Shown: in pieces, positions 50,536 through 58,130 of the stretch
How positions within the stretch are numbered: position 1 is the first letter of the stretch
Layout of the letters: every line of letters starts with the position of its first letter
DNA from: Microbacterium paraoxydans
GTDB lineage: Bacteria; Actinomycetota; Actinomycetes; Actinomycetales; Microbacteriaceae
Direction of reading: 5' to 3'
NCBI RefSeq assembly: GCF_020524545.1
Contig: NZ_JAIVLG010000006.1
Location: forward strand, 62,001-126,000
DNA length: 64,000 bases
Position numbers and translations under genes: made by a program
Notes under the pieces: generated by a model
The model's input: only the letters and a program-made list of their open reading frames with translations
What the model was told of the DNA's origin: nothing
The model's database searches: none

Positions 50536-51911
50536 CGCGGACCCATCTCGGAGATCGCATCCGCATCCCGCGCACACAGGCTCGCATCGGCGTGGCGCGG
50601 CGAGACATCACGCCGCCCACCGGCATTCGTGCGAAGAACTGGGGTCCCGCGGACTGGGAGCGCTCGGAGGGCGCGCACCGTCCGTTCGAGCTCACTGCGC
50701 TCGCCGTGATCACCGCGGATGACCGGCCGCGTGTGCTGTTGGCCGTCGACGGCACGTGGTGGCGCCGCGTCGCCGACGAGCAGGGTGTGCGCGGTGCCAT
50801 CCTGTCGGGCCTCGGACTCGATCCGGATCAGCTGATGCTCTCGCTCTCGCATACCCACGCCGGCGCGGTGCTCTGCGCGGCCGATGTGCACCTCCCGGGC
50901 GGGGAGCTCATCCCGGACTACCTCGAGGCGCTCGCGGCAGCGGGCATCGCAGCCGGGCAGGACGCGCTCGACGGGGCCGTTCCGGGACTCATCGAGTGGA
51001 CGACCGGGCGCTGCGCGCTCGCCGCGGACCGTGAGCTCGACGTGGACGGTCGAGCGCTGGTGGGGTACAACCCCGCGGGGACGGCGGATGACACCGTGAT
51101 GATCGGTCGGCTCAGCGTCGACGGCACCGTGCGCGGCACGCTCGTGAACTATGCGTGCCACCCGACGACGCTCGCCTGGCAGACCCGCGAGGTGTCGCCG
51201 GACTACGTCGGCGCGATGCGTGAGATCGTCGAGTCCGCGACGGATGCGCCGTGCCTGTTCGTGCAGGGCGCATCGGGCGAGCTGGCTCCGCGCGAGCAGT
51301 ACACCGGCGACGTCGTGGTCGCCGACCGGCACGGACGCTCGCTCGGGCACGCGGTGCTCGCCGCTCTCGATGCTCTGCCCGCTCCGGGCGAGGTGCTGAC
51401 GCTCGACGGCATCGTGGAGTCCGGCGCTCCGCTCGCGATCTGGACCGGGCGCGCAGCCGGTGGAGGTGAGGGGGCGGCCTCGTCGGTGACGAGCGTGGAA
51501 CTGCCGCTGCGTGACCTTCCGACCCTCGAGGAGCTCGCCGAGGAGTGGCGGGACATCGATCCGCGCTCGCGTGAAGAGCGTCTGGGCCGAGCCCGCAACC
51601 TGCGCGACGGGTACATCGACGGTCCGACCGTGCAGCATCCGGTCTGGGCCTGGCGGCTCGGAGACGCCGTGATCGTGGGGCATCCCGGCGAGGCCTACTC
51701 GCGCCTGCAGACCACGCTGCGCGCACGGTTCCCGGAGACGCCGATCGTGGTGATGAACCTCACCAACGGCCCGGGGTTCGTGTATCTGCCGACGCGGGGT
51801 GCGTACGACCGCGGTGCGTACCAGGCCTGGCAGACGCCCTTGGCGCCCGGGGCACTCGATCTGCTCGAGGAGCACGCGGTCGCTGTCGTGGCCGAGCTGC
51901 TTGATCGCTGA
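50532..51911 (+). CDS. Neutral/alkaline ceramidase N-terminal-domain family hydrolase
   Basis: 459 residues; ATG overlaps the ATPase stop by ATGA. ARIGVARRDITPPTGIRAKN and LMLSLSHTHAGAVLCAADVH fit the neutral ceramidase N-terminal domain, where the HTHAG stretch supplies zinc ligands. LVNYACHPTTLAWQTREVSP gives another His. There is no signal peptide, whereas true bacterial ceramidases are secreted, and the Ig-like C-terminal domain is missing. It is probably an intracellular amide or ester hydrolase acting on the imported compound, not a ceramidase. The family occurs often in actinobacterial sugar clusters. Confidence 0.85.
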   Translation: MTRTHLGDRIRIPRTQARIGVARRDITPPTGIRAKNWGPADWERSEGAHRPFELTALAVITADDRPRVLLAVDGTWWRRVADEQGVRGAILSGLGLDPDQLMLSLSHTHAGAVLCAADVHLPGGELIPDYLEALAAAGIAAGQDALDGAVPGLIEWTTGRCALAADRELDVDGRALVGYNPAGTADDTVMIGRLSVDGTVRGTLVNYACHPTTLAWQTREVSPDYVGAMREIVESATDAPCLFVQGASGELAPREQYTGDVVVADRHGRSLGHAVLAALDALPAPGEVLTLDGIVESGAPLAIWTGRAAGGGEGAASSVTSVELPLRDLPTLEELAEEWRDIDPRSREERLGRARNLRDGYIDGPTVQHPVWAWRLGDAVIVGHPGEAYSRLQTTLRARFPETPIVVMNLTNGPGFVYLPTRGAYDRGAYQAWQTPLAPGALDLLEEHAVAVVAELLDR

Positions 51912-51918
51912 CCCCCCG

Positions 51919-51983
51919 GCCTTCGAATCGCGTGAATGGTCCGATCCTGGGCCGGAATGGGGCGATTTGCGTTATTCGAAGGC
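51919..51983. terminator. Long-range inverted repeat after the importer operon
   Basis: GCCTTCGAAT (51919-51928) and ATTCGAAGGC (51974-51983) are perfect 10-bp arms, with CCC/GGG continuing outside a one-base bulge. It lies between the hydrolase stop and the next promoter and is probably the end of the importer operon. Confidence 0.5.
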
Positions 51984-52002
51984 GGGAGGCCCCGTCGGCC
52001 CC

Positions 52003-52019
52003 TAAACTTGCTATAGCAA
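52003..52019. promoter_or_regulatory. GntR/FCD operator and -10 of the SDR-enolase operon
   Basis: TTGCTATAGCAA (52008-52019) is a perfect 12-bp palindrome. It overlaps the end of a -10-like TAAACT (52003-52008) and would cover the predicted transcription start, so binding should repress. The SDR start is 23 bp downstream. Confidence 0.8.
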
Positions 52020-52041
52020 AAAAGTGATCGTGAGGAGAGAC

Positions 52042-52803
52042 ATGACCGTGCAGCGCCCCGTCGCCATCGTCACCGGAGGCTCGGCCGGCATCGGCTGGGA
52101 GATCGGGCGACGGCTCTCCTCCGACGGCTATCGCGTCGTCGCTGCCGACCGCGTCCCCGGACTCACGGAGGATGACCACACCGCGGGCATCCTGTGGCGC
52201 GAGCTCGATGTGACCGACCATTCCGGTGTCGACCGCGTGTTCGGCGAGATCGAGGCCGAGCTCGGGCCGATCGAGGTGCTCATCAACAACGCCGGTATCC
52301 AGCGTCACCGCGGCATCGAAGACCTCAGCTGGGACGAGTGGTCGGCCGTGGTCGACGTCAACCTCCACGGGGTGTTCTCCGCGTTGCAGGCAGCGGGGCG
52401 GCGGATGCTGGAGCGTGGCGAGGGGCGCATCGTCAACATCTCCTCCATCTCATCCCGTGGCTCTGCGGGGCGCGCCCCCTACGCCACGACCAAAGCCGCC
52501 GTCATCGGCCTGACCTCGACGGCGGGTGCCGAGTGGGCCTCCCGCGGGGTGCGGGTCAACGCGGTCGCACCCGGCTACGTCGACACGGGCGTCTTCCGCC
52601 AGGGTGTCGAGGCGGGGACGCTCAGCCTCGACACGATCCTGTCGCGCATCCCCGCGAAGCGTCTTGCCGAAGCGAGCGAGATCGCCGCCGCGGTCAGCTT
52701 CCTCGTCTCCGACCAGTCGCGGTACATGAACGGGCAGACCCTCTACGTCGACGGCGGGTTCATGGTCGACTACGGCGTGCCCCTGGCGAAGAAGCCCGAA
52801 TGA
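52042..52803 (+). CDS. SDR family oxidoreductase (sugar dehydrogenase-like)
   Basis: 253 residues from the ATG at 52042 with GAGGAGAG upstream. The cofactor motif is VTGGSAGIGWEIGRRLSSDG. NNAGIQRHRGIEDL, Ser in VNISSISSRGSAG and YATTKAAVIGL give the full SDR catalytic set. The Asp after strand 2 (VVAADRVPG) suggests NAD. The C-terminal YVDGGFMVDYGVPL is typical of sugar and polyol dehydrogenases. It is the first gene behind the palindromic operator and overlaps the enolase-superfamily gene, so it probably oxidises the sugar or a keto-deoxy acid. Confidence 0.93.
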   Translation: MTVQRPVAIVTGGSAGIGWEIGRRLSSDGYRVVAADRVPGLTEDDHTAGILWRELDVTDHSGVDRVFGEIEAELGPIEVLINNAGIQRHRGIEDLSWDEWSAVVDVNLHGVFSALQAAGRRMLERGEGRIVNISSISSRGSAGRAPYATTKAAVIGLTSTAGAEWASRGVRVNAVAPGYVDTGVFRQGVEAGTLSLDTILSRIPAKRLAEASEIAAAVSFLVSDQSRYMNGQTLYVDGGFMVDYGVPLAKKPE

Positions 52804-53876
52804 TGACGATCGCCCGCATCGACACGGCGACGGCCGTGCTGCCGCTCCCGGCACCGCTGCACCTGGGGGCGATGACCGTGACCCGCCGGGAGTACAGTGC
52901 GGTGAGAGTGACGGCCGATGACGGCACCGTCGGTGTGGCCTACTGCCTGTCCAGGGAAGCGCCGATGGCCGAGATCGTCGACCGCCTCGTGGCGGTGCAC
53001 GCGGTGGGGGCGGATGCCGACGACCCGGCTGCGACGTGGGGGCGGATGCTGCGCGGCAGTGCCATCGTCGGACGGGTGGGTCTCGTGCGGCGGGCGATCG
53101 GCCTGGTCGACATCGCACTCTGGGACATCGCCGCCCAGCGTGCCGGTGTGCCGTTGTGGAGGCTGCTCGGAACGGGCGACGGGCCGCGCGAATCGATGCT
53201 GGTCGCCGCGTACCCCTCCGCGGACCGGTCTCCGCGGGAGGTGGCCGACGAGGTTCTCGCTCAGGCGGACGGCTGGACGAACGTGAAGATCTCCCGCATG
53301 CCGGATCCGGCATATATGCGGGAGCTCCTCGCTCTGCTGAACGCCGAACTCCCCGACCCGACAGGACTGGTCGTCGACGTGGGCTTCGGATGGCCGGATG
53401 CCGACACGGCGCTGAGGGAGGTCGCGCAGTGGGGTGATCCCCGGCTCGCATGGCTCGAAGATCCGCTGCTCCCCGAGGATGCCGCCGGCGTCGCGCGCAT
53501 CCGCCGCGAATCGGGGCTGGCCGTGGCGGTCGGCGACGAGGTCACGGATCCGTCGGTGCTCAGGGCGCTGGTCGAGGTGGGCGGCGTCGAGGCCCTGCGG
53601 CTCGATGCGGTCGCGATCGGCGGCGTGACGCCGGCACTCGAGGTGATCGCGTGGGCGGCCGAGTGCGGGGTGCCGGTCTCCGGTCACGTCTATCCTGAGG
53701 TCACCGCGCATCTGGGCATCGGCGTAGAGACTTTCGCGCGCGGCGTGAACCCCTACGACCCGGCGCCGTCGTTCATCGTCGGAGGTCCGTCGTTCGATGG
53801 GCGGGTGCGCCCGACGGACGCCGCGGGCCTGGGCTTCACGCTCGATCCCGGCGTCTTCCGATTCGAGGAGGACTGA
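52800..53876 (+). CDS. Enolase-superfamily sugar-acid dehydratase (mandelate racemase/MLE family)
   Basis: 358 residues, starting in an ATGATG that overlaps the SDR stop. Metal-ligand positions are visible: VVDVGFGW, then WLEDPLLPEDAAG, then VAVGDEVTDPS. A Lys lies in TNVKISRMPDP and a His in VPVSGHVYPEVTAHLGIG. These fit the mandelate-racemase/L-fuconate-dehydratase subgroups, which remove water from aldonic acids to give 2-keto-3-deoxy acids. The exact sugar acid cannot be read. It sits between two SDR genes in one operon. Confidence 0.9.
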   Translation: MMTIARIDTATAVLPLPAPLHLGAMTVTRREYSAVRVTADDGTVGVAYCLSREAPMAEIVDRLVAVHAVGADADDPAATWGRMLRGSAIVGRVGLVRRAIGLVDIALWDIAAQRAGVPLWRLLGTGDGPRESMLVAAYPSADRSPREVADEVLAQADGWTNVKISRMPDPAYMRELLALLNAELPDPTGLVVDVGFGWPDADTALREVAQWGDPRLAWLEDPLLPEDAAGVARIRRESGLAVAVGDEVTDPSVLRALVEVGGVEALRLDAVAIGGVTPALEVIAWAAECGVPVSGHVYPEVTAHLGIGVETFARGVNPYDPAPSFIVGGPSFDGRVRPTDAAGLGFTLDPGVFRFEED

Positions 53877-53877
53877 G

Positions 53878-54669
53878 ATGACGGATTCACCCCGCAGCGT
53901 CGTGGTGACGGGCAGCGGCAAGGGCATCGGACGTGCCATCGCGGAACGCCTCACGGCCAGCGGCTGGATCGTGGTCGGGATCGAGCGCTCCCCGGGCTCC
54001 GGCACCGTCGAGGACGGCATCGTCGCCGGGGTCGTCCTCGGAGACGCGGCCGATCGCGCGACGCACGAGCGTGCGGCTGCTGCGGCCCGGGCCAGGGCTC
54101 CGCTCGCCGGCTGGGTCAACAACGCCGGCATCACCAAGCGCACACCGTTGCACGAGCTCGACGAGGACACCGTGCGCGACGTGGTCGGCATCAACGGCCT
54201 CGGCTACATCTGGGGATGCTCGATGGCCGTCTCGGCCTTCGTCGACCAGGGCGTGCCGGGCGCGATCGTGAACATCGGCTCCATCCACGGACGCGCCAGC
54301 TTCACCGACCACGCCGCCTACGAGTTCACCAAGGGTGGCATCGATGCCTTGACCCGCAGTGTGGCGGTGTCGTATGGCGGATTGGGCATACGCGCGAACA
54401 CGGTCGCTCCCGGCGGGGTGCGCACACCTCATCTGGAGGCGCAGATCGCGCGGGCGGCCGACCCCGAGGCTGAAGAGCGGGCGCTCGCGGAAGGTCCGCC
54501 GATGGGCCGTATCGCACGTGCGGACGAGGTCGCGGCGGTGGTGGCGTTCCTGCTCTCCGACGAGGCGCCCTACCTTTCGGGGCAGTCGATCGCGGTCGAC
54601 GGCGCGTGGACGGCATCGTTCGGCGACATCGCCATCGACCCGGCTCTGCGGGAGCGCTTCGAGGGGTGA
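53878..54669 (+). CDS. SDR family oxidoreductase
   Basis: 263 residues; the ATG at 53878 follows the dehydratase stop by one base, with GGAGGA upstream. VVVTGSGKGIGRAIAERLTA, NNAGITKRTPLHEL, Ser in IVNIGSIHGRASFTD and YEFTKGGIDAL are standard SDR motifs. In non-phosphorylative sugar pathways a second SDR oxidises the 2-keto-3-deoxy acid before C-C cleavage, and this gene fits that place. It is the last gene of the operon behind the palindrome at 52008. Confidence 0.92.
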   Translation: MTDSPRSVVVTGSGKGIGRAIAERLTASGWIVVGIERSPGSGTVEDGIVAGVVLGDAADRATHERAAAAARARAPLAGWVNNAGITKRTPLHELDEDTVRDVVGINGLGYIWGCSMAVSAFVDQGVPGAIVNIGSIHGRASFTDHAAYEFTKGGIDALTRSVAVSYGGLGIRANTVAPGGVRTPHLEAQIARAADPEAEERALAEGPPMGRIARADEVAAVVAFLLSDEAPYLSGQSIAVDGAWTASFGDIAIDPALRERFEG

Positions 54670-54681
54670 TCCGCGGCCTAG

Positions 54682-55512
54682 CTACCGCAGATACGCGTCC
54701 ACCATCAGCGCTCCACGAATGGCCCGCAACTCGTCGAGGATGCGGGCGATGCTCTTCGCTCCCACCGAGGACAGAGCCAGGTCATGCGGTCCGAGGGGTT
54801 CGAGTTTCCCGGTGCGGATGCGGATGACTTCCCAGCCCGCAGCACGGAGGGCACGGTCCTTGCGCAGGTCGGCGTCCTCCCGCTTGCCCACGTGTTCCAG
54901 GCCGTGACGGCCGACCGTGTCGTATTCGAGAGCGACCCGCAGCTCGGCGAACACGACATCGGGCCAGACCTCGGTGTGGCGGAAGAACGGGCGCGACACC
55001 TTCACGGCATTCACAGCCGGGTCGAAGTCGATGGCCGCGGCAAGCGCCGCGCGCAGGCGGCCTTCAGCGGCGGAGGCGGGTTTCGGGGCGCACGCGCTCA
55101 CGAACGCGGTGCCGGCGGGCAGGTCGGGGGTCTTCGTGCAGAGCGCGGGCGTGGTGCGACGGGGTCTGCGCGGAAGCGCGCGAGCTTCGCCGAGCACGAC
55201 GGGTTGCGGTCGGGCGAGCGCTGAGCACTCCGGGCACCACGAGGAGCGGCGCCGGACCGTGCCGGGACGCTCGCGCTGTTCGGTCGGGGTGGCGGCGAAC
55301 CGATGCCCGACCGCACACTCCCAGCACAGCAGCACGTCGGCTGCGAGTGGGATCTGCGACAGCACGATGCCGTGGTTCAGCTCCGGGTGGTATTGACGTA
55401 CCAGTTCCGGATACGCCGCCCAGCCGGCGCGGTAGGTGCCCACGTCATAGGGAACAGCGCGACCGCGGGAGAACTGCCGTCGCGCCCACCACTGCTTCAC
55501 CGGTTCCGGCAC
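54682..55512 (-). CDS. Zinc-ribbon protein with a C-terminal Vsr/DUF559-like PD-(D/E)XK nuclease fold
   Basis: 276 residues. The middle has two Cys pairs (LLCWECAVGHRFAATP and SSWCPECSALA) typical of a treble-clef/zinc-ribbon that binds DNA. The C-terminal third reads VWPDVVFAELRVALEYDTVG, then DADLRKDRALRAAGWEVIRI, the order of acidic and charged residues found in DUF559 and very-short-patch-repair-like nucleases. It could cut or repair DNA, or be a defence protein. It stands alone on the minus strand, divergent from dinB and convergent with the SDR operon. The family is widespread in actinobacteria but uncharacterised. Confidence 0.78.
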   Translation of the reverse strand: MPEPVKQWWARRQFSRGRAVPYDVGTYRAGWAAYPELVRQYHPELNHGIVLSQIPLAADVLLCWECAVGHRFAATPTEQRERPGTVRRRSSWCPECSALARPQPVVLGEARALPRRPRRTTPALCTKTPDLPAGTAFVSACAPKPASAAEGRLRAALAAAIDFDPAVNAVKVSRPFFRHTEVWPDVVFAELRVALEYDTVGRHGLEHVGKREDADLRKDRALRAAGWEVIRIRTGKLEPLGPHDLALSSVGAKSIARILDELRAIRGALMVDAYLR

Positions 55513-55618
55513 GCACCGACGATAACCGCGAGCACCGACACCGCGTCCTCTCCTCGGTGACCGCGCATCCCGATGTCCCCGGTTCGTGCGACGATCCGCA
55601 CGTCGACGGGAGAGCAGG

Positions 55619-56815
55619 ATGCGCGGGGAAGCGACGGTGCTGCACGCCGACCTCGATGCGTTCTATGCGTCGGTCGAGCAGCGCGATGCGCCCGAACTGC
55701 GCGGGCGCCCCGTCATCGTCGGGGGCGGGGTCGTGCTGGCGGCGAGCTACGAGGCGAAGGCGCGCGGCGTGCGCACCGCGATGGGCGGGCGGCAGGCGCG
55801 AGAGCTCTGTCCGGACGCCGTCGTCGTCCCTCCGCGTATGGAGGCATACTCCGCGGCGAGCAAGGAGGTGTTCTCGATCTTCCGCGACACCACCCCGCTC
55901 GTGGAGGGGCTGTCGATCGACGAGGCGTTCCTCGAGGTCGGGGGACTGCGACGCCTCGCAGGAAGCCCCGAGCAGATCGCGGTGAGATTGCGGGAACGCG
56001 TGCGGAAGGAGGTGGGGCTCGCCATCTCGGTCGGGGTCGCGCGCACGAAGTTCCTCGCGAAGGTCGCCAGTGCCGTGAGCAAACCCGACGGTCTGCTGGT
56101 CGTGGATCCCGAGCGCGAGGAGGACTTCCTTCTCCCGCTCCCCGTGGAACGGCTGTGGGGCGTCGGCAAGGTCACGGCTGAGAAGCTGCACCGCTACGGC
56201 ATCCGCACGGTCGGCGAGCTCGCCGAGCTCGAGGCGGCGACTGCGGAGCGGATGCTGGGCAAGGCGACGGGCGCGCACGTGCACGCGCTCGCGCGCCTGC
56301 GGGATCCGCGACCGGTCGACACGACTCGGCGGCGCGGGTCGATCGGCTCGCAGCGCGCGCTCGGCACCCGCCCCCGTTCGTCCGCGGAACTCGATCTCAT
56401 CCTCACGCAGATCGTCGACCGGCTGGGCCGGCGACTCCGCGACGGTGACCGTGTGTGCCGCACCGTCGTGCTGCGTCTGCGCTTCGGGGACTTCTCGAAG
56501 GCGGCCCGCTCCCGCTCGCTCCGCGCTCCGACCGACCGCACCGCGGTGCTGCTGACCATGGCCAGGACCCTGCTGGTCGCCGCGCAGCCCGAGATCACCG
56601 ACCGCGGCATCACGCTGCTGGGCATCTCGCTGTCGCACCTGGACCGCGCCGACCGCGTGCAGCCCGAGCTGCCGATCGACTGGGGTGAGGAAGCGCGTCT
56701 CGACACGGCTCTCGACTCCCTGCGTGACCGCTACGGTGCGGCTTCCGTCTCGCGGGCGGCTCAGCTCGGACGCGACCCCGGCTGGTCGTCGCCAATCCTG
56801 CCCGAGCACGAGTGA
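55619..56815 (+). CDS. dinB: DNA polymerase IV (Y-family translesion polymerase)
   Basis: 398 residues from the ATG at 55619 with GGGAGAGCAGG upstream; a GTG at 55586 is possible. Y-family motifs are VLHADLDAFYASVEQRD (metal Asp), LVEGLSIDEAFLEV (catalytic Asp-Glu) and VAIS-type KEVGLAISVGVARTKFLAK. Helix-hairpin-helix and little-finger regions follow (VERLWGVGKVTAEKLHRYGI). The enzyme bypasses DNA lesions with low fidelity. The C-terminus lacks a canonical beta-clamp peptide I can name. I saw no full LexA box upstream. Confidence 0.95.
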   Translation: MRGEATVLHADLDAFYASVEQRDAPELRGRPVIVGGGVVLAASYEAKARGVRTAMGGRQARELCPDAVVVPPRMEAYSAASKEVFSIFRDTTPLVEGLSIDEAFLEVGGLRRLAGSPEQIAVRLRERVRKEVGLAISVGVARTKFLAKVASAVSKPDGLLVVDPEREEDFLLPLPVERLWGVGKVTAEKLHRYGIRTVGELAELEAATAERMLGKATGAHVHALARLRDPRPVDTTRRRGSIGSQRALGTRPRSSAELDLILTQIVDRLGRRLRDGDRVCRTVVLRLRFGDFSKAARSRSLRAPTDRTAVLLTMARTLLVAAQPEITDRGITLLGISLSHLDRADRVQPELPIDWGEEARLDTALDSLRDRYGAASVSRAAQLGRDPGWSSPILPEHE

Positions 56816-56869
56816 TCCACAACGGGCCTCGCACGTTCCGAAGGAGAACGCGCGGGATGAAGGAGGCTT

Positions 56870-56946
56870 TTCGCGACGCGCTCCTTCGCGCCGCGAGAAC
56901 TCCTTCGCGACGCGCTCCTTCCCGCCGTGAGAACTCCTTCGCGGCG
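56870..56946. repeat. 34-bp tandem repeat between dinB and NTF2-like gene
   Basis: Two 34-bp units (56870-56903 and 56904-56937, two differences) are followed by a partial third TTCGCG unit. It lies between convergent genes and is not in a CRISPR-like arrangement, since there are no spacers. Confidence 0.75.
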
Positions 56947-56958
56947 TGGGGTGTGCGA

Positions 56959-57303
56959 TCACGCCTTGAGCATCGAGGCGCGCGCGATCACCCCGTCGAC
57001 CACGTCGAAGGTCGCGATCGTCTCGGTGGCGACGCCCGCGTTGATGACCTGCTCCTGCGCGACGACCCACCGGGTGCCGAACAGCACGCTGGTCTCGATC
57101 ACGCACGAGAGCTCCGGGTTCTGCAGGCGAGGCTCATAGAACGCCCGGATCGCTGCGGAGCCGACCACGGGTTCGGGGGCGACCCCCGTGATCACGGCGT
57201 CCTCGGCGTAGGTCGCGACGAACGCGTCGAGGTCGTGCGCGTTGAAGGCGTCGAGCTGCGCCTGCACGGTCTCCAGGGCAGAGCGGGCGTTGTGGTCAGT
57301 CAA
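56959..57303 (-). CDS. NTF2-like (SnoaL-type) small protein
   Basis: About 114 residues from a TTG at 57303, which has GGAGGGG six bases upstream. An ATG at 57327 lies deeper in the SDR gene and has no ribosome site. The sequence (LETVQAQLDAFNAHDLDAFV; TYAEDAVITG; AIRAFYEP) is typical of the NTF2/SnoaL cone fold, which binds or isomerises small hydrophobic molecules. It overlaps the SDR gene upstream by 8 bp and is co-transcribed with it, hence likely in the GntR regulon. Its function is unknown. Confidence 0.82.
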   Translation of the reverse strand: MTDHNARSALETVQAQLDAFNAHDLDAFVATYAEDAVITGVAPEPVVGSAAIRAFYEPRLQNPELSCVIETSVLFGTRWVVAQEQVINAGVATETIATFDVVDGVIARASMLKA

Positions 57304-58042
57304 TGCGAACCCCTCCGTTGACGTCATAGGTGGCGCCGGTGATGAAGCGGGCGCGCTCCGACGCGAGTGATGCGATGATCCAGGCGACGTCCTCCGGCTG
57401 TCCGAACGCCCCGAGCGGGATGCCGGCCTCGAGCTTCGCGCGCCCCGCGCCCTGCAACTGATCGGTGATGGCGCTCGCCACGGGGCCGGGGGTGACGGCG
57501 TTCACGCGGATGCCCTCGGGAGCGAGGTGCCTGGCGAAGCTCCGGGTGATCGCGAGGATGGCCCCCTTGCTGGCGGCGTAGTGGATGCCGGTCTGCAGGG
57601 CGCCGACCTGGCCGGCGATCGAGGCGATGTTGATCACGGACCGATCGCCCTCGGCGGCCCGGAGGAGCGGAAGGGCTCCGCGGGTGAGGAAGAAGGTGCC
57701 GCGCGCGTTGGTCTCCAGGACCATGTCCCACTCATCGGACTCGATGTCGTCGTAGGGCGTGTACGGGCAGACGCCGCCGTTGTTGACGAGCACGTGCAGT
57801 GCTCCCCACGCGGCCACGACCTCCTCGAGCAAGGTGTCGATCGACGCGCGCTCGCGCAGGTCGAGGCGCGAGACGTGAACCTCGGGCGAGCCGGCGTCCC
57901 GGCACTCCTCGGCGATGCGCACGGCTTCGGCCTCCCGTCCGGCATACGTGATCCAGAGGGCGGTGCCCTCGCGGGCGAGTTCGAGGGCGGCGGCGGTTCC
58001 GATGCCGGAACTGGCTCCCGTGATCAGTGCGCGTCGAGTCAT
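57296..58042 (-). CDS. SDR family oxidoreductase (FabG-like)
   Basis: 248 residues from the ATG at 58042 with GAGG upstream; an in-frame ATG at 58069 would lie beyond the operator. SDR motifs are ALITGASSGIGTAAALELAR, VNNGGVCPYTPYDD, Ser in VINIASIAGQVGA and YAASKGAILAITRS. The ending ARFITGATYDVNGGVRID is typical of sugar and polyol dehydrogenases. Its promoter carries TGCTATAGCA nine bases upstream of the start, so it belongs to the same regulon as the importer. It probably oxidises a free sugar or lactol. Confidence 0.92.
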   Translation of the reverse strand: MTRRALITGASSGIGTAAALELAREGTALWITYAGREAEAVRIAEECRDAGSPEVHVSRLDLRERASIDTLLEEVVAAWGALHVLVNNGGVCPYTPYDDIESDEWDMVLETNARGTFFLTRGALPLLRAAEGDRSVINIASIAGQVGALQTGIHYAASKGAILAITRSFARHLAPEGIRVNAVTPGPVASAITDQLQGAGRAKLEAGIPLGAFGQPEDVAWIIASLASERARFITGATYDVNGGVRID

Positions 58043-58050
58043 GACCTCGA

Positions 58051-58060
58051 TGCTATAGCA
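58051..58060. promoter_or_regulatory. GntR/FCD operator of the leftward SDR gene
   Basis: TGCTATAGCA, a perfect 10-bp palindrome, lies just upstream of the SDR start and overlaps its 5' leader or -10. It is paired with a second copy 60 bp away on the other side of the divergent promoter region. Confidence 0.75.
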
Positions 58061-58103
58061 AAATTTCACGTCAGGGCGAAGGGATGTTCGCGCTGTACAA
58101 CCA

Positions 58104-58124
58104 TTTGCTAGATGCTATAGCATC
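58104..58124. promoter_or_regulatory. GntR/FCD operator of the hydroxyacid dehydrogenase-FAH operon
   Basis: GATGCTATAGCATC (58111-58124) is a perfect 14-bp palindrome, preceded by the half site TTTGCTA (58104-58110), the same compound arrangement as at 45374. It ends 7 bp before the ATG at 58131, so binding should block transcription; TATAGC may be the -10. Confidence 0.8.
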
Positions 58125-58130
58125 GCATGC

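Noticed and set aside
50532..51911. Simple annotation as ceramidase
   Set aside because: Export signal and C-terminal domain are missing and the operon is for small-molecule import and catabolism.
55586..55619. LexA/SOS box in front of dinB
   Set aside because: Only a partial half site (GGTTCGTGCG) is present, not the two half sites expected of an actinobacterial SOS box.
56870..56946. Possible CRISPR array
   Set aside because: The 34-bp units are directly adjacent, with no spacers and no cas genes.
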